A DNA stretch of 64,000 bases from JAWKOK01 sp963765875. Lineage in GTDB: Bacteria > Chloroflexota > Anaerolineae > Caldilineales > Caldilineaceae. The stretch covers positions 124,001 through 188,000 of the forward strand of contig CAVXYK010000015.1 of assembly GCA_963765875.1 (NCBI GenBank). Reading direction: 5' to 3'. Shown piece by piece: positions 1 through 8,518 of this stretch (positions within the stretch are counted from its first letter, which is position 1; each line of letters starts with the position of its first letter). The notes beneath the pieces are model-generated. The model saw only the letters and a program-made list of their open reading frames with translations. It was not told the origin of the DNA and did no database searches. The translations under genes were made by a program, and so were the position numbers.

Positions 1-314
1 GTAGCGCTGGTCCTCTGACTGGCTTACGGCCATGTTGGATGGACTCCTGACTGTCAGGCTTTCAGCCTTGACTAAAAGCACGGTAAAGACATGACACTAC
101 TAGATCCGACTCGTAGCAGGACAAGGTCTGCGACCTCTAGAACAGTTAGGAATTTTTATCTTGTGGCGGGATAGATCAATAGGAGCGCAAAACTAACCAG
201 GCTCCAACCACAGCAGCGGACAGAAAATCGATGCAGGACGGAGATGCATTACCATGGGCATTGTAGTCGACTTGGGGCGGACAGACAACAGCAGATCAGA
301 CCACTGCCTCTCCA
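1..314. other. No gene recognised
   Basis: This stretch lies beyond the 3' end of the minus-strand PHP hydrolase gene. Short open frames on the plus strand run antisense into that gene and have no recognisable domain. I see no RNA gene, repeat or convincing terminator here. Confidence 0.5.
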
Positions 315-1712
315 TCACGCCGGCGCGAAGAAGATCGGATTGGTCAATGCCAGCATGTTGTCACCAGCGTCGCGCATCTCCAAGGTGCACCAATCGATTT
401 GCTGGGTTGATATCGTCCAGCCGAGAACTCCTTCATCTTCAATGGTGAGCGACTCCAGCACCTCGCCGTCGGCAACGAGTCGGATGCTCGCACCGGCAGG
501 TGCGTTGGACCACGTGGAAGCCAGGCTGACGGACATTGATTGCCGGTCGAGTGTGAGCAGATCTCCCATCATCACCTGTCTGCCGTCGGCGTCTGTGGCT
601 GTAAAGTCGAGGGTTGGACCGGAACTGAGGTAAAGATGCCCTTGGACCAGCGCACGCAGGATGCCCTGCTCCGACAGTTCCTCAGCGTAGACGACATTGA
701 AGCCTGGCGAGTCGGCATAGCCGGCCTGGTGATGCACGTCGCCGCCGGCAGTGGCCACCATCCGCAGCCCACGGTTGAGCCACTCGTACCAGAGCGCCAG
801 GCCACCAGGGTTCTTGTTGCTGTTCTGGTCGTCATTGCCTGCCCAAGATTCGTTCCAGACCTCGACCAGACGCGCCGGACCTGGCCTCATGCCGGGGTAG
901 ACCCAGCGACAGCCGGTGCAGAAGGGATCGCCCCGATCCTTGGGGTGAGCGATGATGTAGATGAGACCATCGGCTATGAGCCGCTCGGCAATGGCGGCCA
1001 TCTCGGGACCGTCCCGCGTCACCCGCCAGTCGACCCACTCGTGGACGCCCAGGCAGACGGCGTGGCCCCAGAAGGTGGTCAACTCCATGCCGCCCATGGT
1101 CAGGAAGCCGTCGGTCGCGTAGGTCTCCATCTTTGCCAATCCGCTGACGGTGTTGTGGTCGGTCAGTGTGACGAAGTCCAGCCCCTGGTCATGCGCCGCT
1201 GTCACCAGGTCAGGCACGTCCCAGTCAGCATCAGAGTGGATGCTATGGGCGTGCAGATCGCCGCGATACCACCCGGGGTTTGGGTTGGCGATGTGCGCAA
1301 AGCCGGGCGCATCTGGGGCAAGTGCGCTCGGCAGGTCCTGCTCAGTCGAATCGGTTTCCACGTCGGCAGAGATCTCTAGCTGATAACGGCATGGTTCGCC
1401 GGGCAGGATCATGTGGGTGTCGATCTGCACGCTCCAGCGGCCTGGGGGCAGCGGGCCAGGAGCATAGCCCGGCGTGGCATTGTCTGCGTCAATCGTCACC
1501 ACATGTTCGGTGCCGCCACGATGGCCTGCGCCACGAAAACCGTTCGGGTCGAACAGTGTCAGTGTCAACAGATTGCGAATGTCGCCTACCATCGCCGGCT
1601 CAAAGGCCAGGCGGATGGTCAAACGTGTACAGCCGGGCGGCAGGTCAAAGTGGTGCGGGATATGGCGCTTGACGTCGGCTGATGTGAGGGTGTCTGAGAA
1701 TGTGAGTTGCAT
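315..1712 (-). CDS. CehA/McbA-type PHP-domain metallohydrolase
   Basis: This is a 465-residue protein. Residues 1-145 look like an all-beta accessory domain, and the rest is a PHP (polymerase and histidinol phosphatase-like) metallohydrolase domain. Metal-ligand motifs are visible in the usual order: DLHAHS around 152-157, TDHNT around 184-188, an acidic residue at about 210, IIAHP around 253-257 and GGDVHH around 323-328. Proteins of this CehA/McbA group hydrolyse esters or phosphoesters, and the substrate here cannot be told. There is no signal peptide, so it is probably cytoplasmic. No clear Shine-Dalgarno precedes the ATG. It lies downstream of a UroD-family gene on the same strand, separated by a strong inverted repeat. 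A second, unrelated-length PHP protein of this group lies at 16.2-18.8 kb. Confidence 0.85.
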   Translation of the reverse strand: MQLTFSDTLTSADVKRHIPHHFDLPPGCTRLTIRLAFEPAMVGDIRNLLTLTLFDPNGFRGAGHRGGTEHVVTIDADNATPGYAPGPLPPGRWSVQIDTHMILPGEPCRYQLEISADVETDSTEQDLPSALAPDAPGFAHIANPNPGWYRGDLHAHSIHSDADWDVPDLVTAAHDQGLDFVTLTDHNTVSGLAKMETYATDGFLTMGGMELTTFWGHAVCLGVHEWVDWRVTRDGPEMAAIAERLIADGLIYIIAHPKDRGDPFCTGCRWVYPGMRPGPARLVEVWNESWAGNDDQNSNKNPGGLALWYEWLNRGLRMVATAGGDVHHQAGYADSPGFNVVYAEELSEQGILRALVQGHLYLSSGPTLDFTATDADGRQVMMGDLLTLDRQSMSVSLASTWSNAPAGASIRLVADGEVLESLTIEDEGVLGWTISTQQIDWCTLEMRDAGDNMLALTNPIFFAPA

Positions 1713-1773
1713 GATGCTGAATGAGTACTTTCGTTGGGTGAAGTTCTATCATTTTTACCCTGGCGCCTCGGCT

Positions 1774-1838
1774 GCGTGCGACGCACTGGGCAGGAGTGCT
1801 AGGTCCATCCAAATGGATGTGCCCAGTGCGTCGCACGC
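1774..1838. repeat. 19-bp perfect inverted repeat with nested inner stem
   Basis: The arms at 1774-1792 and 1820-1838 are perfect 19-bp reverse complements (GCGTGCGACGCACTGGGCA). A second short stem (TCCAT/ATGGA) sits in the loop. The element begins 4 bp past the stop codon of the UroD-family gene, so its RNA could act as a terminator or 3' stabiliser. No T-run follows, so a simple Rho-independent terminator is not certain. Confidence 0.75.
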
Positions 1839-1842
1839 GAAC

Positions 1843-2892
1843 TCACTCACTCGCCCGGATCTGCTGCGCGCCTTCGATCATAGCCAAATATCCCTCGACC
1901 GGGACGTAGTCTGGAATGGAATTGCCCGAGCCCAGGGCGTAGCCGTTGGCCAAAGCCCGGAAGCGCTGCCCCTTTTCAACGACCTCGGCAACGATCTCGG
2001 CAGGCGGCTTCTGACAGAGCGTGTCAACGTCGATGCCGCCCAGCAGACCAATGCGGTCGCCGTAGAGCGAAATCCATTTGTCATACGGAGCGATCACGTC
2101 TTCGTTGGAATGCTTGGCATTGATGCCCAGGGCGATGACGTCGTCCATGATGGCGAAGATGCTGCCACAAGAGTGCCAAAGGAACGGGTGCCCTGACCCG
2201 TGGACCAGATCGATGACTCGTTTGTACTGAGGCAGAATATGCTCCCGGATTGTGGCGGGAGAGACCAGGGTGCTGGTCTTGAAGCCCAGGTCATCGCCGA
2301 AGCGGCAGATGGCGAATGTGTCGCCGTAGCGTTGCAAGAATTCGGCCCAGATCGTCGCCATCAGATCGCCGATCTTGCGGTAGAGATCGGCAAACAGGTC
2401 GGGGGCGTCGACCATCATGTAGGCTAAATATTGGAAGCCGACCAGATCTTCGCTGATCTCCAGGACGCCATTGCCCACGCCGCCAAGTGCCTTCATACCC
2501 TGAGGCATGGTGGCGCCCAGCGCGCTGAACTGCTTATCGGCCAACGCCCAATACAAGTCAGGCAGTTCATCCCAGGGGTAGCGCTCAAAATCGGCCCGGG
2601 TCTGGATAGGCCCCGGCCTGCCGCCCATGATGGCCCCGCCATCCGGCAAAATCGTGGTGATGCAGACCTCGGCCGAGACGGTGTCGTAGGTCATCTCTTT
2701 GAAGAAGCGACTGTAGTGGGTGAAGAATTCGTTCAGATCTGATTCGTCACCGTTTTGCAACTCGGCAAATTCAATGCCCAGGATCCGCTCCATGATGACC
2801 GGACTGATGATGTGTTCGTAGACCGGTAGACGGGCAGGGCGTTCGTTGTCGAGCACGGCCAACATGTTGCGGTAGTCAGGTTGGAAGGACAT
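1843..2892 (-). CDS. Uroporphyrinogen decarboxylase (UroD/MtaA) family protein
   Basis: This is a 349-residue TIM-barrel protein of the UroD/MtaA superfamily. The HxCG motif around residues 240-243 (WHSCGS) and the later GGIDVD segment around 285-290 are typical of the corrinoid-methyltransferase-like branch, where His and Cys bind zinc. True HemE enzymes lack that HxCG motif, so haem synthesis is unlikely. A methyl-transfer or demethylation role is possible, but no corrinoid protein gene is adjacent and the substrate is unknown. A good Shine-Dalgarno (AGGAGA) lies about 7 nt before the ATG. The gene is 57 nt downstream of the ABC exporter gene and probably shares its transcript. Confidence 0.8.
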   Translation of the reverse strand: MSFQPDYRNMLAVLDNERPARLPVYEHIISPVIMERILGIEFAELQNGDESDLNEFFTHYSRFFKEMTYDTVSAEVCITTILPDGGAIMGGRPGPIQTRADFERYPWDELPDLYWALADKQFSALGATMPQGMKALGGVGNGVLEISEDLVGFQYLAYMMVDAPDLFADLYRKIGDLMATIWAEFLQRYGDTFAICRFGDDLGFKTSTLVSPATIREHILPQYKRVIDLVHGSGHPFLWHSCGSIFAIMDDVIALGINAKHSNEDVIAPYDKWISLYGDRIGLLGGIDVDTLCQKPPAEIVAEVVEKGQRFRALANGYALGSGNSIPDYVPVEGYLAMIEGAQQIRASE

Positions 2893-2949
2893 TGATGGTC
2901 TCCTGAAAGAATAGGTTGCCTGGATACATGCTCACTGATCTCCCTGGGG

Positions 2950-4764
2950 TCAGATCGCCGGCGCCCCGCTGCCTTCAAGGCCATCAACAGCCAAAGGCTG
3001 AGGGCGTTGCATGGCAGGTGATTCGACCTCGCTGTTGGCGTCATCGCCGTTGAGACCAAATTGCGCCTCGTGGAGGCTGCGATAGATGCCGTCAGCAGCG
3101 ATCAGTTCGGCGTGGCGCCCCTCTTCAACAATGCCATCCTCGGTCACTACGACGATACGGTCGGCATTTTTGATCGTGGCCAGTCGATGGGCGATGACCA
3201 GTGTGGTGCGTCCCTTGGATAGTTCGGTCAGCGCCTGTTGGATCTTGACCTCGGTGGCGGTGTCGAGGGCGGAGGTGGCTTCGTCCAGGATCAGGATGGG
3301 CGGATTCTTCAGAAACATACGGGCGATGGCCAGGCGCTGCTTCTGCCCGCCGGAGAGCTTGACCCCGCGCTCGCCGATGATTGTCTCCAGGCCGTCAGGC
3401 TGGGCCAGGATGAAGTCTGCCAACTGAGCCCGCAGTGCGGCCTCCCAGATCTCCTCGTCAGAGGCATCCAGCTTGCCGTAGGCGATATTCTCCGCAATCG
3501 TGCCTGCGAAGAGAAAGACATCCTGTTGCACAATGCCGATCTGGCGGCGAAGCGACGTCTGTGTCATGGCACGAATGTCGATGCCGTCGATGCTGATCTC
3601 CCCTTCGTCGACGTCGTAGAAACGCGGAATCAGGCTACAGAGCGTCGTCTTGCCCGCGCCGGACGGCCCGACAAAGGCCACCGTCTCACCGTCAGCAATG
3701 GACAGGTTGATGTCGGTCAGCACGACTTTGGCATCTTCGTAGCCGAAGCTCACAGCGTCAAAGCGAATGTCACCGTGGAGGTGTTCGACCACAACGGCGT
3801 CAGGCGCGTCCTGGATGTCGGGCTCTGTGGCCAGGATCTCCTGATAGCGCCTGAAGCCGGCAACGCCCTTGGGGTAGCTTTCGATGACCGAGTTGATCTT
3901 CTCGATGGGTCGAAAGAAGACGTTGGTGAGCAATAGGAAGGCGATGAATTCGCCGTAGCTCAACTGGTCCTGGATCACGAACCAGGTACCGGCGATCATG
4001 ACAAACATGAGTACAAAGCGCATCAACATGTAGCTCAGCGAGATGCTGCGCGCCATGATCTTGTAGGCGACCAATTTGGTGTCGCGGTAGCTGGCGTTGT
4101 CGACGGCGAACAGCTCGCGCTCGTACTCCTCGTTGGCAAAGGCCTTGACCACGCGGATGCCGCCGATGCTCTCTTCGATGCGGGCATTGAACTGGGCCAG
4201 ATCTCGGAAAAGCTGGCGATAGGTTCGGGTCATCTTGCGGCTGAAATGCATGGCCACCCAGATGATGATGGGCACGACAATGAAGGTCAGCAGCGCCAAC
4301 TGCCAGTTGATCGCCATCATCAATAAGAAAGCCCCCAACAGGGTCAGCACTGCAATGAACATATCCTCTGGGCCGTGGTGAGCCAATTCGCCGATATCCT
4401 GGAGATCGGTGGTGATGCGGGCGATCAGATGACCGGTCTTGTTGTTGTCGAAAAAGCGAAAGGAGAGCTTCTGTAGATGATCGTAGAGCTTGGTACGCAT
4501 ATCGGTTTCGATATTGATACCGAGCATGTGGCCCCAATAGGTGACCACGTATTGAAGCACCGTGTTGAGCGCGTAGATGGCCAGTAAAGCGACTGTGGCC
4601 AGGAAAATCAATGTCCAGTTTTCCTGGGGCAACAGGTTGTCGATAAATTGATTGACGGCCAACGGGAAACTCAACTCCAGCACACCGACAATCACGGCGC
4701 AACCAAAGTCCAGATAGAAGAGCCCTCGATACGGGCGATAATAGGCGAAAAACTGACGAAACAT
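2950..4764 (-). CDS. ABC exporter, fused permease and ATPase
   Basis: This is a 604-residue half-transporter of the lipid/drug/peptide exporter type. Residues 1-320 hold about six transmembrane helices (ABC transmembrane domain type 1), and 330-604 form the nucleotide-binding domain. Walker A (GPSGAGKTT) is at about 366-374, the Q-loop near 413, the signature LSGGQKQR at about 470-477, Walker B ending in DEATSALD at about 494-501, and the H-loop in AHRLA near 525. All catalytic residues are present, so a homodimer would be competent. It resembles MsbA/BmrA-type exporters, and the substrate cannot be read from the sequence. The start has an AAGGAA-like ribosome site. It is the first of a likely ABC-UroD-PHP minus-strand group. 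Confidence 0.9.
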   Translation of the reverse strand: MFRQFFAYYRPYRGLFYLDFGCAVIVGVLELSFPLAVNQFIDNLLPQENWTLIFLATVALLAIYALNTVLQYVVTYWGHMLGINIETDMRTKLYDHLQKLSFRFFDNNKTGHLIARITTDLQDIGELAHHGPEDMFIAVLTLLGAFLLMMAINWQLALLTFIVVPIIIWVAMHFSRKMTRTYRQLFRDLAQFNARIEESIGGIRVVKAFANEEYERELFAVDNASYRDTKLVAYKIMARSISLSYMLMRFVLMFVMIAGTWFVIQDQLSYGEFIAFLLLTNVFFRPIEKINSVIESYPKGVAGFRRYQEILATEPDIQDAPDAVVVEHLHGDIRFDAVSFGYEDAKVVLTDINLSIADGETVAFVGPSGAGKTTLCSLIPRFYDVDEGEISIDGIDIRAMTQTSLRRQIGIVQQDVFLFAGTIAENIAYGKLDASDEEIWEAALRAQLADFILAQPDGLETIIGERGVKLSGGQKQRLAIARMFLKNPPILILDEATSALDTATEVKIQQALTELSKGRTTLVIAHRLATIKNADRIVVVTEDGIVEEGRHAELIAADGIYRSLHEAQFGLNGDDANSEVESPAMQRPQPLAVDGLEGSGAPAI

Positions 4765-4954
4765 TAGGTGGCTTGTTCCTTGCTAAACTGAACAGATGTC
4801 AAAAACATGTTTCTTGTTGGTCTGCCTTGCAGTCGGACATGGTCAGTGACCTCTGGATCTGCCTGGTATTTGCACCTTGTCACGCTTGCAGCGTGACCTA
4901 CGAAAATCATGAACTCGTTGCACTCCTGTTCAAATCATGCACTGCTGAGTCATT

Positions 4955-5047
4955 CACAAAGAAGCAAAGGAATGCACAAATAGTGGAATTCTTCGTGTTT
5001 CTTCGTGTTTCTTCGTGTCCCTTTGTGCGTCTTCGTGGATCTTCGCT
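4955..5047. repeat. Intergenic element with 10-bp-phased 6-mers in inverted orientation
   Basis: CACAAA-type words start at 4955, 4965 and 4975. The inverted word TTCGTG or a variant starts at 4992, 5002, 5012, 5022, 5032 and 5042. Spacing is exactly 10 bp throughout, so the element could fold into a hairpin or present identical words on one face of the helix. It lies between the hydrolase and ABC genes. Similar elements occur near 18.84, 28.33, 51.73, 59.90 and 59.99 kb. Confidence 0.75.
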
Positions 5048-5054
5048 CTTCATC

Positions 5055-6548
5055 CTACCGAAGCGTCCGTTCGAAAAAGCCGACCAGCCGATCTTCGTAT
5101 TCCTCGGGATAGACAGCCGGCCCGCGCACATGATCGACCTTGTCGATGAACCAAAACTCGAAATCGACGTTGCCGCGCAATGCAGCGTCCTGCAACTGGT
5201 AGCTGTGATCAATGGCGATGCGCTTGTCGTCTATGCTATGCACGACAAAGACCGGCCGCTCGCCGATAACGGCCATGGCGTCCAGCGGTGTGCGCTCAAG
5301 TACGTTCACCCCCGTGACGATCCTGCCCATTAGCATGGCTGAGCGTACCAGGATGGTGGGGAAACCGCTTCGGGACAGTTCGGACTTGAGTATTTGCGGC
5401 AAATTGGCATAGGGTGAGTTGAGAAAGATGGCGGCGGTCTGAGGCTCTTCGGCAAAGGCGTAGAGACTGGTCGCCGCGCCCAGCGAGTTGGCCGCCATGC
5501 CGATCTCCTCGGCTGCAAATCCCTGGACTTCCCTGAGCCAATCCCATGCCCCCAGCACATCCAGGTACTCTTCGCTGCCCAGCGTCGAATGTCTATCAAC
5601 GATCTGGGAATCGCCGGTCTCGTGGAGATCGATGAGCAGCACGTTGAATCCGTTGCGCCAGAGCATGCCGGCCGGCACCAGCACGGCTTGCGCATGGCGA
5701 CAGCCGCCAATGCCGTCCACCAGAATGACTGCCGGCTTGTCTGGATCGCCGACAACGTACCAGCCGGCGATCTCATAGTCGGTCTCTCGGCTGGGGAAGC
5801 GTACATCCTCGTAGCTGGGCATGAAGTAGGGTGTCATGTCGAACTCGGGCCACTCGCTGATGTTGGTGAAGTGCTCGGGCATGTTGGGCCGATGCGGTTG
5901 GCACAGACCGGTCACCGTGGTCAAACGATCGTAGACCAGGTAGCCGCCTGCCAGATAGAGACTCAGGAAGAGGATGGCAATCACAACAGGGGTGATCAGC
6001 CACCAGCGCTTGTGGGCAGGCCATCCCGGGAGGCGGAACAGGGCGGAACGGGAAGGATGAGCTTCGCTGAGCATGTCAGCCTCGACCAACGCGTTCCCGG
6101 TCAGAAATGGACTCGTGCAACCTGACGCCGGGCTTTGGGCCGGCAACTCAAACACCGGCGCCTCTTCAGTCCGCGTCAGCTTGACATTGATCGGAATGGA
6201 GAGGAACTCGGTCTCGTCCAACAACGCATACAGACAGTCCCAGACTTTTTCGACATGTAGGTTGTCGAATGAGCCGGTCGATCTGAACCTGTATTCCCGG
6301 CCATCGCGCAGCACGTGCAGCGTGTTAGTGCTGACATCGTGCCCGCCCCCATATCCGCCCCAATCGAGTTCCGGTGGGGCATCTAGGCGATCCAGGGATT
6401 CCAGCAGATCTGCAACCTGATCATCTGTCAGTGTACAGATGTTGCCCTTCACATCATGGAGATAGAGTTCCAGCCCCGTGTTCGGAGCGGATGATGCGCC
6501 GATCGAATCCAGATCGACTTCAATTTCATTCCACCACGACATCGGCAT
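5055..6548 (-). CDS. Membrane-anchored alpha/beta hydrolase
   Basis: This is a 497-residue protein. Residues 1-150 form an unrecognised soluble domain, a single transmembrane helix lies at roughly 185-210, and the remainder is an alpha/beta-hydrolase fold. The nucleophile elbow reads ANSLGA, a variant of GxSxG. The acid is likely in SIDDKR, and the histidine in the C-terminal KVDHVRG. That gives a complete Ser-Asp-His set for an esterase, lipase or peptidase-like enzyme facing away from the N-terminal domain. The substrate is unknown. A good Shine-Dalgarno (AGGAGA) precedes the first ATG; a second ATG follows two codons later. It appears monocistronic, flanked by repeat-rich spacers. Confidence 0.78.
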   Translation of the reverse strand: MPMSWWNEIEVDLDSIGASSAPNTGLELYLHDVKGNICTLTDDQVADLLESLDRLDAPPELDWGGYGGGHDVSTNTLHVLRDGREYRFRSTGSFDNLHVEKVWDCLYALLDETEFLSIPINVKLTRTEEAPVFELPAQSPASGCTSPFLTGNALVEADMLSEAHPSRSALFRLPGWPAHKRWWLITPVVIAILFLSLYLAGGYLVYDRLTTVTGLCQPHRPNMPEHFTNISEWPEFDMTPYFMPSYEDVRFPSRETDYEIAGWYVVGDPDKPAVILVDGIGGCRHAQAVLVPAGMLWRNGFNVLLIDLHETGDSQIVDRHSTLGSEEYLDVLGAWDWLREVQGFAAEEIGMAANSLGAATSLYAFAEEPQTAAIFLNSPYANLPQILKSELSRSGFPTILVRSAMLMGRIVTGVNVLERTPLDAMAVIGERPVFVVHSIDDKRIAIDHSYQLQDAALRGNVDFEFWFIDKVDHVRGPAVYPEEYEDRLVGFFERTLR

Positions 6549-6697
6549 CTGCCTATCTCCTGACCATCAACTGCAACTATCGCCGGCTAGGTGAAAATTG
6601 ACCCTGAAGCCAGCCAAGCAATTATACACGACTGGAGATGCTGATATGAAACACCTTTTGCGGAGGGGCGCAATTCACGCTGGGGGTCGGTTCACTG

Positions 6698-6763
6698 CAT
6701 TCCGGGATTGAGCCGGGCGATGTCGTCACATGACCGGCCGTGTGCTGGCTCAATCCCGGAATG
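6698..6763. repeat. 17-bp perfect inverted repeat
   Basis: Arms at 6698-6714 and 6747-6763 (CATTCCGGGATTGAGCC and its reverse complement) are perfect and separated by 32 bp. A second, imperfect hairpin around 6808-6838 resembles the one at 39385-39411. No T-run follows either. Confidence 0.7.
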
Positions 6764-6992
6764 CTGGCGCCGATCCTGACAGCTGCGCTCCTCAAGCGCG
6801 CAGAAGTGGGGCTCTTGGCGAAAGCCCGGCTTCTGTTCCATCAACTGCGTCTATCAATGGTTACTGATCGTAGCCCTCGAACGCCTGCCCGGGTTCGATA
6901 TTTGGATATTCGGTTGCGTCATACTTCTGACTACCTCTGGTTTGGATCCACTACGGTTGGAACATCAGATCAGGACTCGGAAGAAGTGGACG

Positions 6993-7290
6993 CTAAAGAG
7001 GTTGAGCACGAATACCAGTCAGCGTTTCGTTGACCAGGTCTTCTTCATCGGGGAAATGGGTCACCATGCCCAAACGTGGATTGACTTCATTGATCATATA
7101 ACCGGAGGCATAGTGGGGGTTTGATGGGTGTCAATCGTGTAGTTGTAAAGCCAAGAAGGCAGTCCATATTTCAATTGGATCAGGTTGCCGTTGTCATTTT
7201 CGCACTAGGTCACGAAGACATCAACACCCTTCGAATATTTGGTGGTCAGTTCATCAGGACGGTCAGTCGTCCGGTCATCCAGTTCGCGCC
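6993..7290 (-). pseudogene. MBL-fold metallo-hydrolase remnant (GntH-like)
   Basis: Reading the minus strand gives a recognisable C-terminal part of an MBL-fold hydrolase: DELTTKYSKGVDVFVT, then LIQLKYGLPSWLYNYTID, then after a frame change PHYASGYMINEVNPRLG. It carries an in-frame TAG (complement of 7205-7207) and a frameshift near 7105. It has lost its N-terminal zinc-binding half (no HxHxDH), so it cannot encode a working enzyme. The closest remembered relatives are the MBL hydrolases annotated as GntH-like. It is joined at about 7285 to an unrelated TPR-like fragment and ends abruptly after GIRAQ. These features show decay after a rearrangement. Confidence 0.7.
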
Positions 7291-7599
7291 GGAGTTATCG
7301 GAGGCGCCACGAGGTTCAGGTCCTAGAAAACGCCGCACCGTCTTTTCCATACGGGCGAAGTCGCCGATGTGTTCGCACAACAAGCAGAGCGATAGATACA
7401 ACTGCGCCCTGGCCGGGGCTTCCGGCGACGGGTCGGCAAGTTCGCTTTCGAGCAGATCAATGGCCTCCTCGGGATCACCACGCAATTGCAGGGCAATGGC
7501 TTGATAGCCGAGCGCCGTTGCCCGTCCGCCTCGCTCTGACGTCGGCAAGGCTTCCAAGGCAGAAAGACTCGTCGCGATGATCTGGTCGGCCGAAATCAT
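7246..7599 (-). pseudogene. TPR-type fragment, probably remnant of a larger regulator
   Basis: The 117-codon frame reads like tetratricopeptide helices (ALGYQAIALQLRGDPEEAI, then ARAQLYLSLCLLCEHIGDF). Such helices are found in the C-terminal half of LuxR/MalT-type ATPase regulators. The frame has no ribosome-binding site, and an in-frame stop lies just upstream of its first ATG. Its last residues run into the MBL remnant. I read it as an internal piece of a lost gene rather than a small functional protein, though a 117-residue TPR protein cannot be fully excluded. Confidence 0.5.
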
Positions 7600-7945
7600 G
7601 GTTCATGAATGGGCAAAAAATAGTACACCGCAGAGTCGACTTTTTCTCTAGCCCTTCTCAAGGAGGTTGACCACCAACCGGAACGAGGTTAATATCAAGA
7701 TTACTTCCAAGTTCGATTCTCATCAATTTAACCTGAGCATTCATTTCGACGGAACAGAACGAAACGACTGCCTGTCCTGGGCCCGCCGAAGGAAGGAATC
7801 TCGACTGTGCGAACTTAAGATTCCCCTTCCCTCCGGTCATGGCGCTTTGCGCCCACTTCGTGAACGGAAGGACATTCGTGAACTACGGAAGCACGACTGA
7901 GTCCAGGCAACATCATAGAAAATGCGAGAAATAGGGAAATCAATC
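7600..7945. other. Intergenic, no convincing gene
   Basis: A 77-codon frame on the plus strand (from about 7667) starts with TTG placed directly against a purine-rich AAGGAGG and shows no recognisable domain, so I do not call it. This stretch probably holds the promoter of the DUF1269-CHAD-ParA group. Confidence 0.4.
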
Positions 7946-8500
7946 ATGGGCGACATGCAGGAACGGGTGATTTTTGCCACATTCGACAACGAAGATGAAG
8001 CGAAAGAGGCACTTGACCAACTGAAGCAAGCGCGCAAGGCCGCAAAACTCGACTTTGACGACACCGCCATCATCATGGTGGATCCGGACGGAACGCTTCA
8101 CATCAAGGACTCAGGTGATGTAGGCATGGGCAAGGGTGTGGGCAGGGGCGCTATCATCGGCGGCGTCATCGGCCTGCTGGCCGGCCCGGAGGGCGTGATC
8201 ATCGGCGCCGGCGCCGGCGCCCTGATCGGTGGCCTGTTCAATGAAGGGGATGATGGGTTCAGAGATGAGGAGCTTGAAGTCCTCGGCGATAAGCTGGCCC
8301 CCAATTCATCGGCTATCGTTGCCGTCGTGCCCGAAGTATGGATCGACCGGTTCGAGGACGAGCTGAGCAAGCATTCGGATGACGTATCGGTCCAAATATT
8401 GGACGAAAAAACTGTCGCCCAGTTGAACGTTGATGTGGACGACGATGACGACATTGAAGCGCATAGTGAAGAGAATGACGGAGAGGTAGCCGACGGCTAG
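7946..8500 (+). CDS. DUF1269-like glycine-zipper protein
   Basis: The ATG at 7946 is preferred over one 24 nt upstream because an AGGGA ribosome site lies about 9 nt before it. The 184-residue product has an N-terminal ferredoxin-like segment (ERVIFATFDNEDEAKEALDQ). A strongly glycine-rich hydrophobic stretch follows (GAIIGGVIGLLAGP, then GAGAGALIGGLF), the double glycine-zipper of the DUF1269/DUF6325-type families. Then comes a second alpha/beta part, and the tail is very acidic (DVDDDDDIEAHSEEN). The zipper suggests membrane association. Function is unknown; family members often accompany stress proteins. It stops 18 nt before the CHAD gene and is likely co-transcribed with CHAD and ParA. 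Confidence 0.75.
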   Translation: MGDMQERVIFATFDNEDEAKEALDQLKQARKAAKLDFDDTAIIMVDPDGTLHIKDSGDVGMGKGVGRGAIIGGVIGLLAGPEGVIIGAGAGALIGGLFNEGDDGFRDEELEVLGDKLAPNSSAIVAVVPEVWIDRFEDELSKHSDDVSVQILDEKTVAQLNVDVDDDDDIEAHSEENDGEVADG

Positions 8501-8518
8501 TAACAATTAGGTTATCCC

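Noticed and set aside
540..1379. 279-codon plus-strand frame
   Set aside because: It lies wholly antisense to the PHP hydrolase, whose motifs prove the minus-strand reading.
1843..2892. hemE (uroporphyrinogen decarboxylase of haem synthesis)
   Set aside because: The HSCG motif is of the corrinoid-methyltransferase branch, and no haem genes are nearby.
6740..7124. Plus-strand frames over the decayed region
   Set aside because: They are antisense to the MBL remnant read on the minus strand.
7667..7900. 77-codon plus-strand frame
   Set aside because: TTG start placed against a purine run with no spacing, no domain and no neighbour support.
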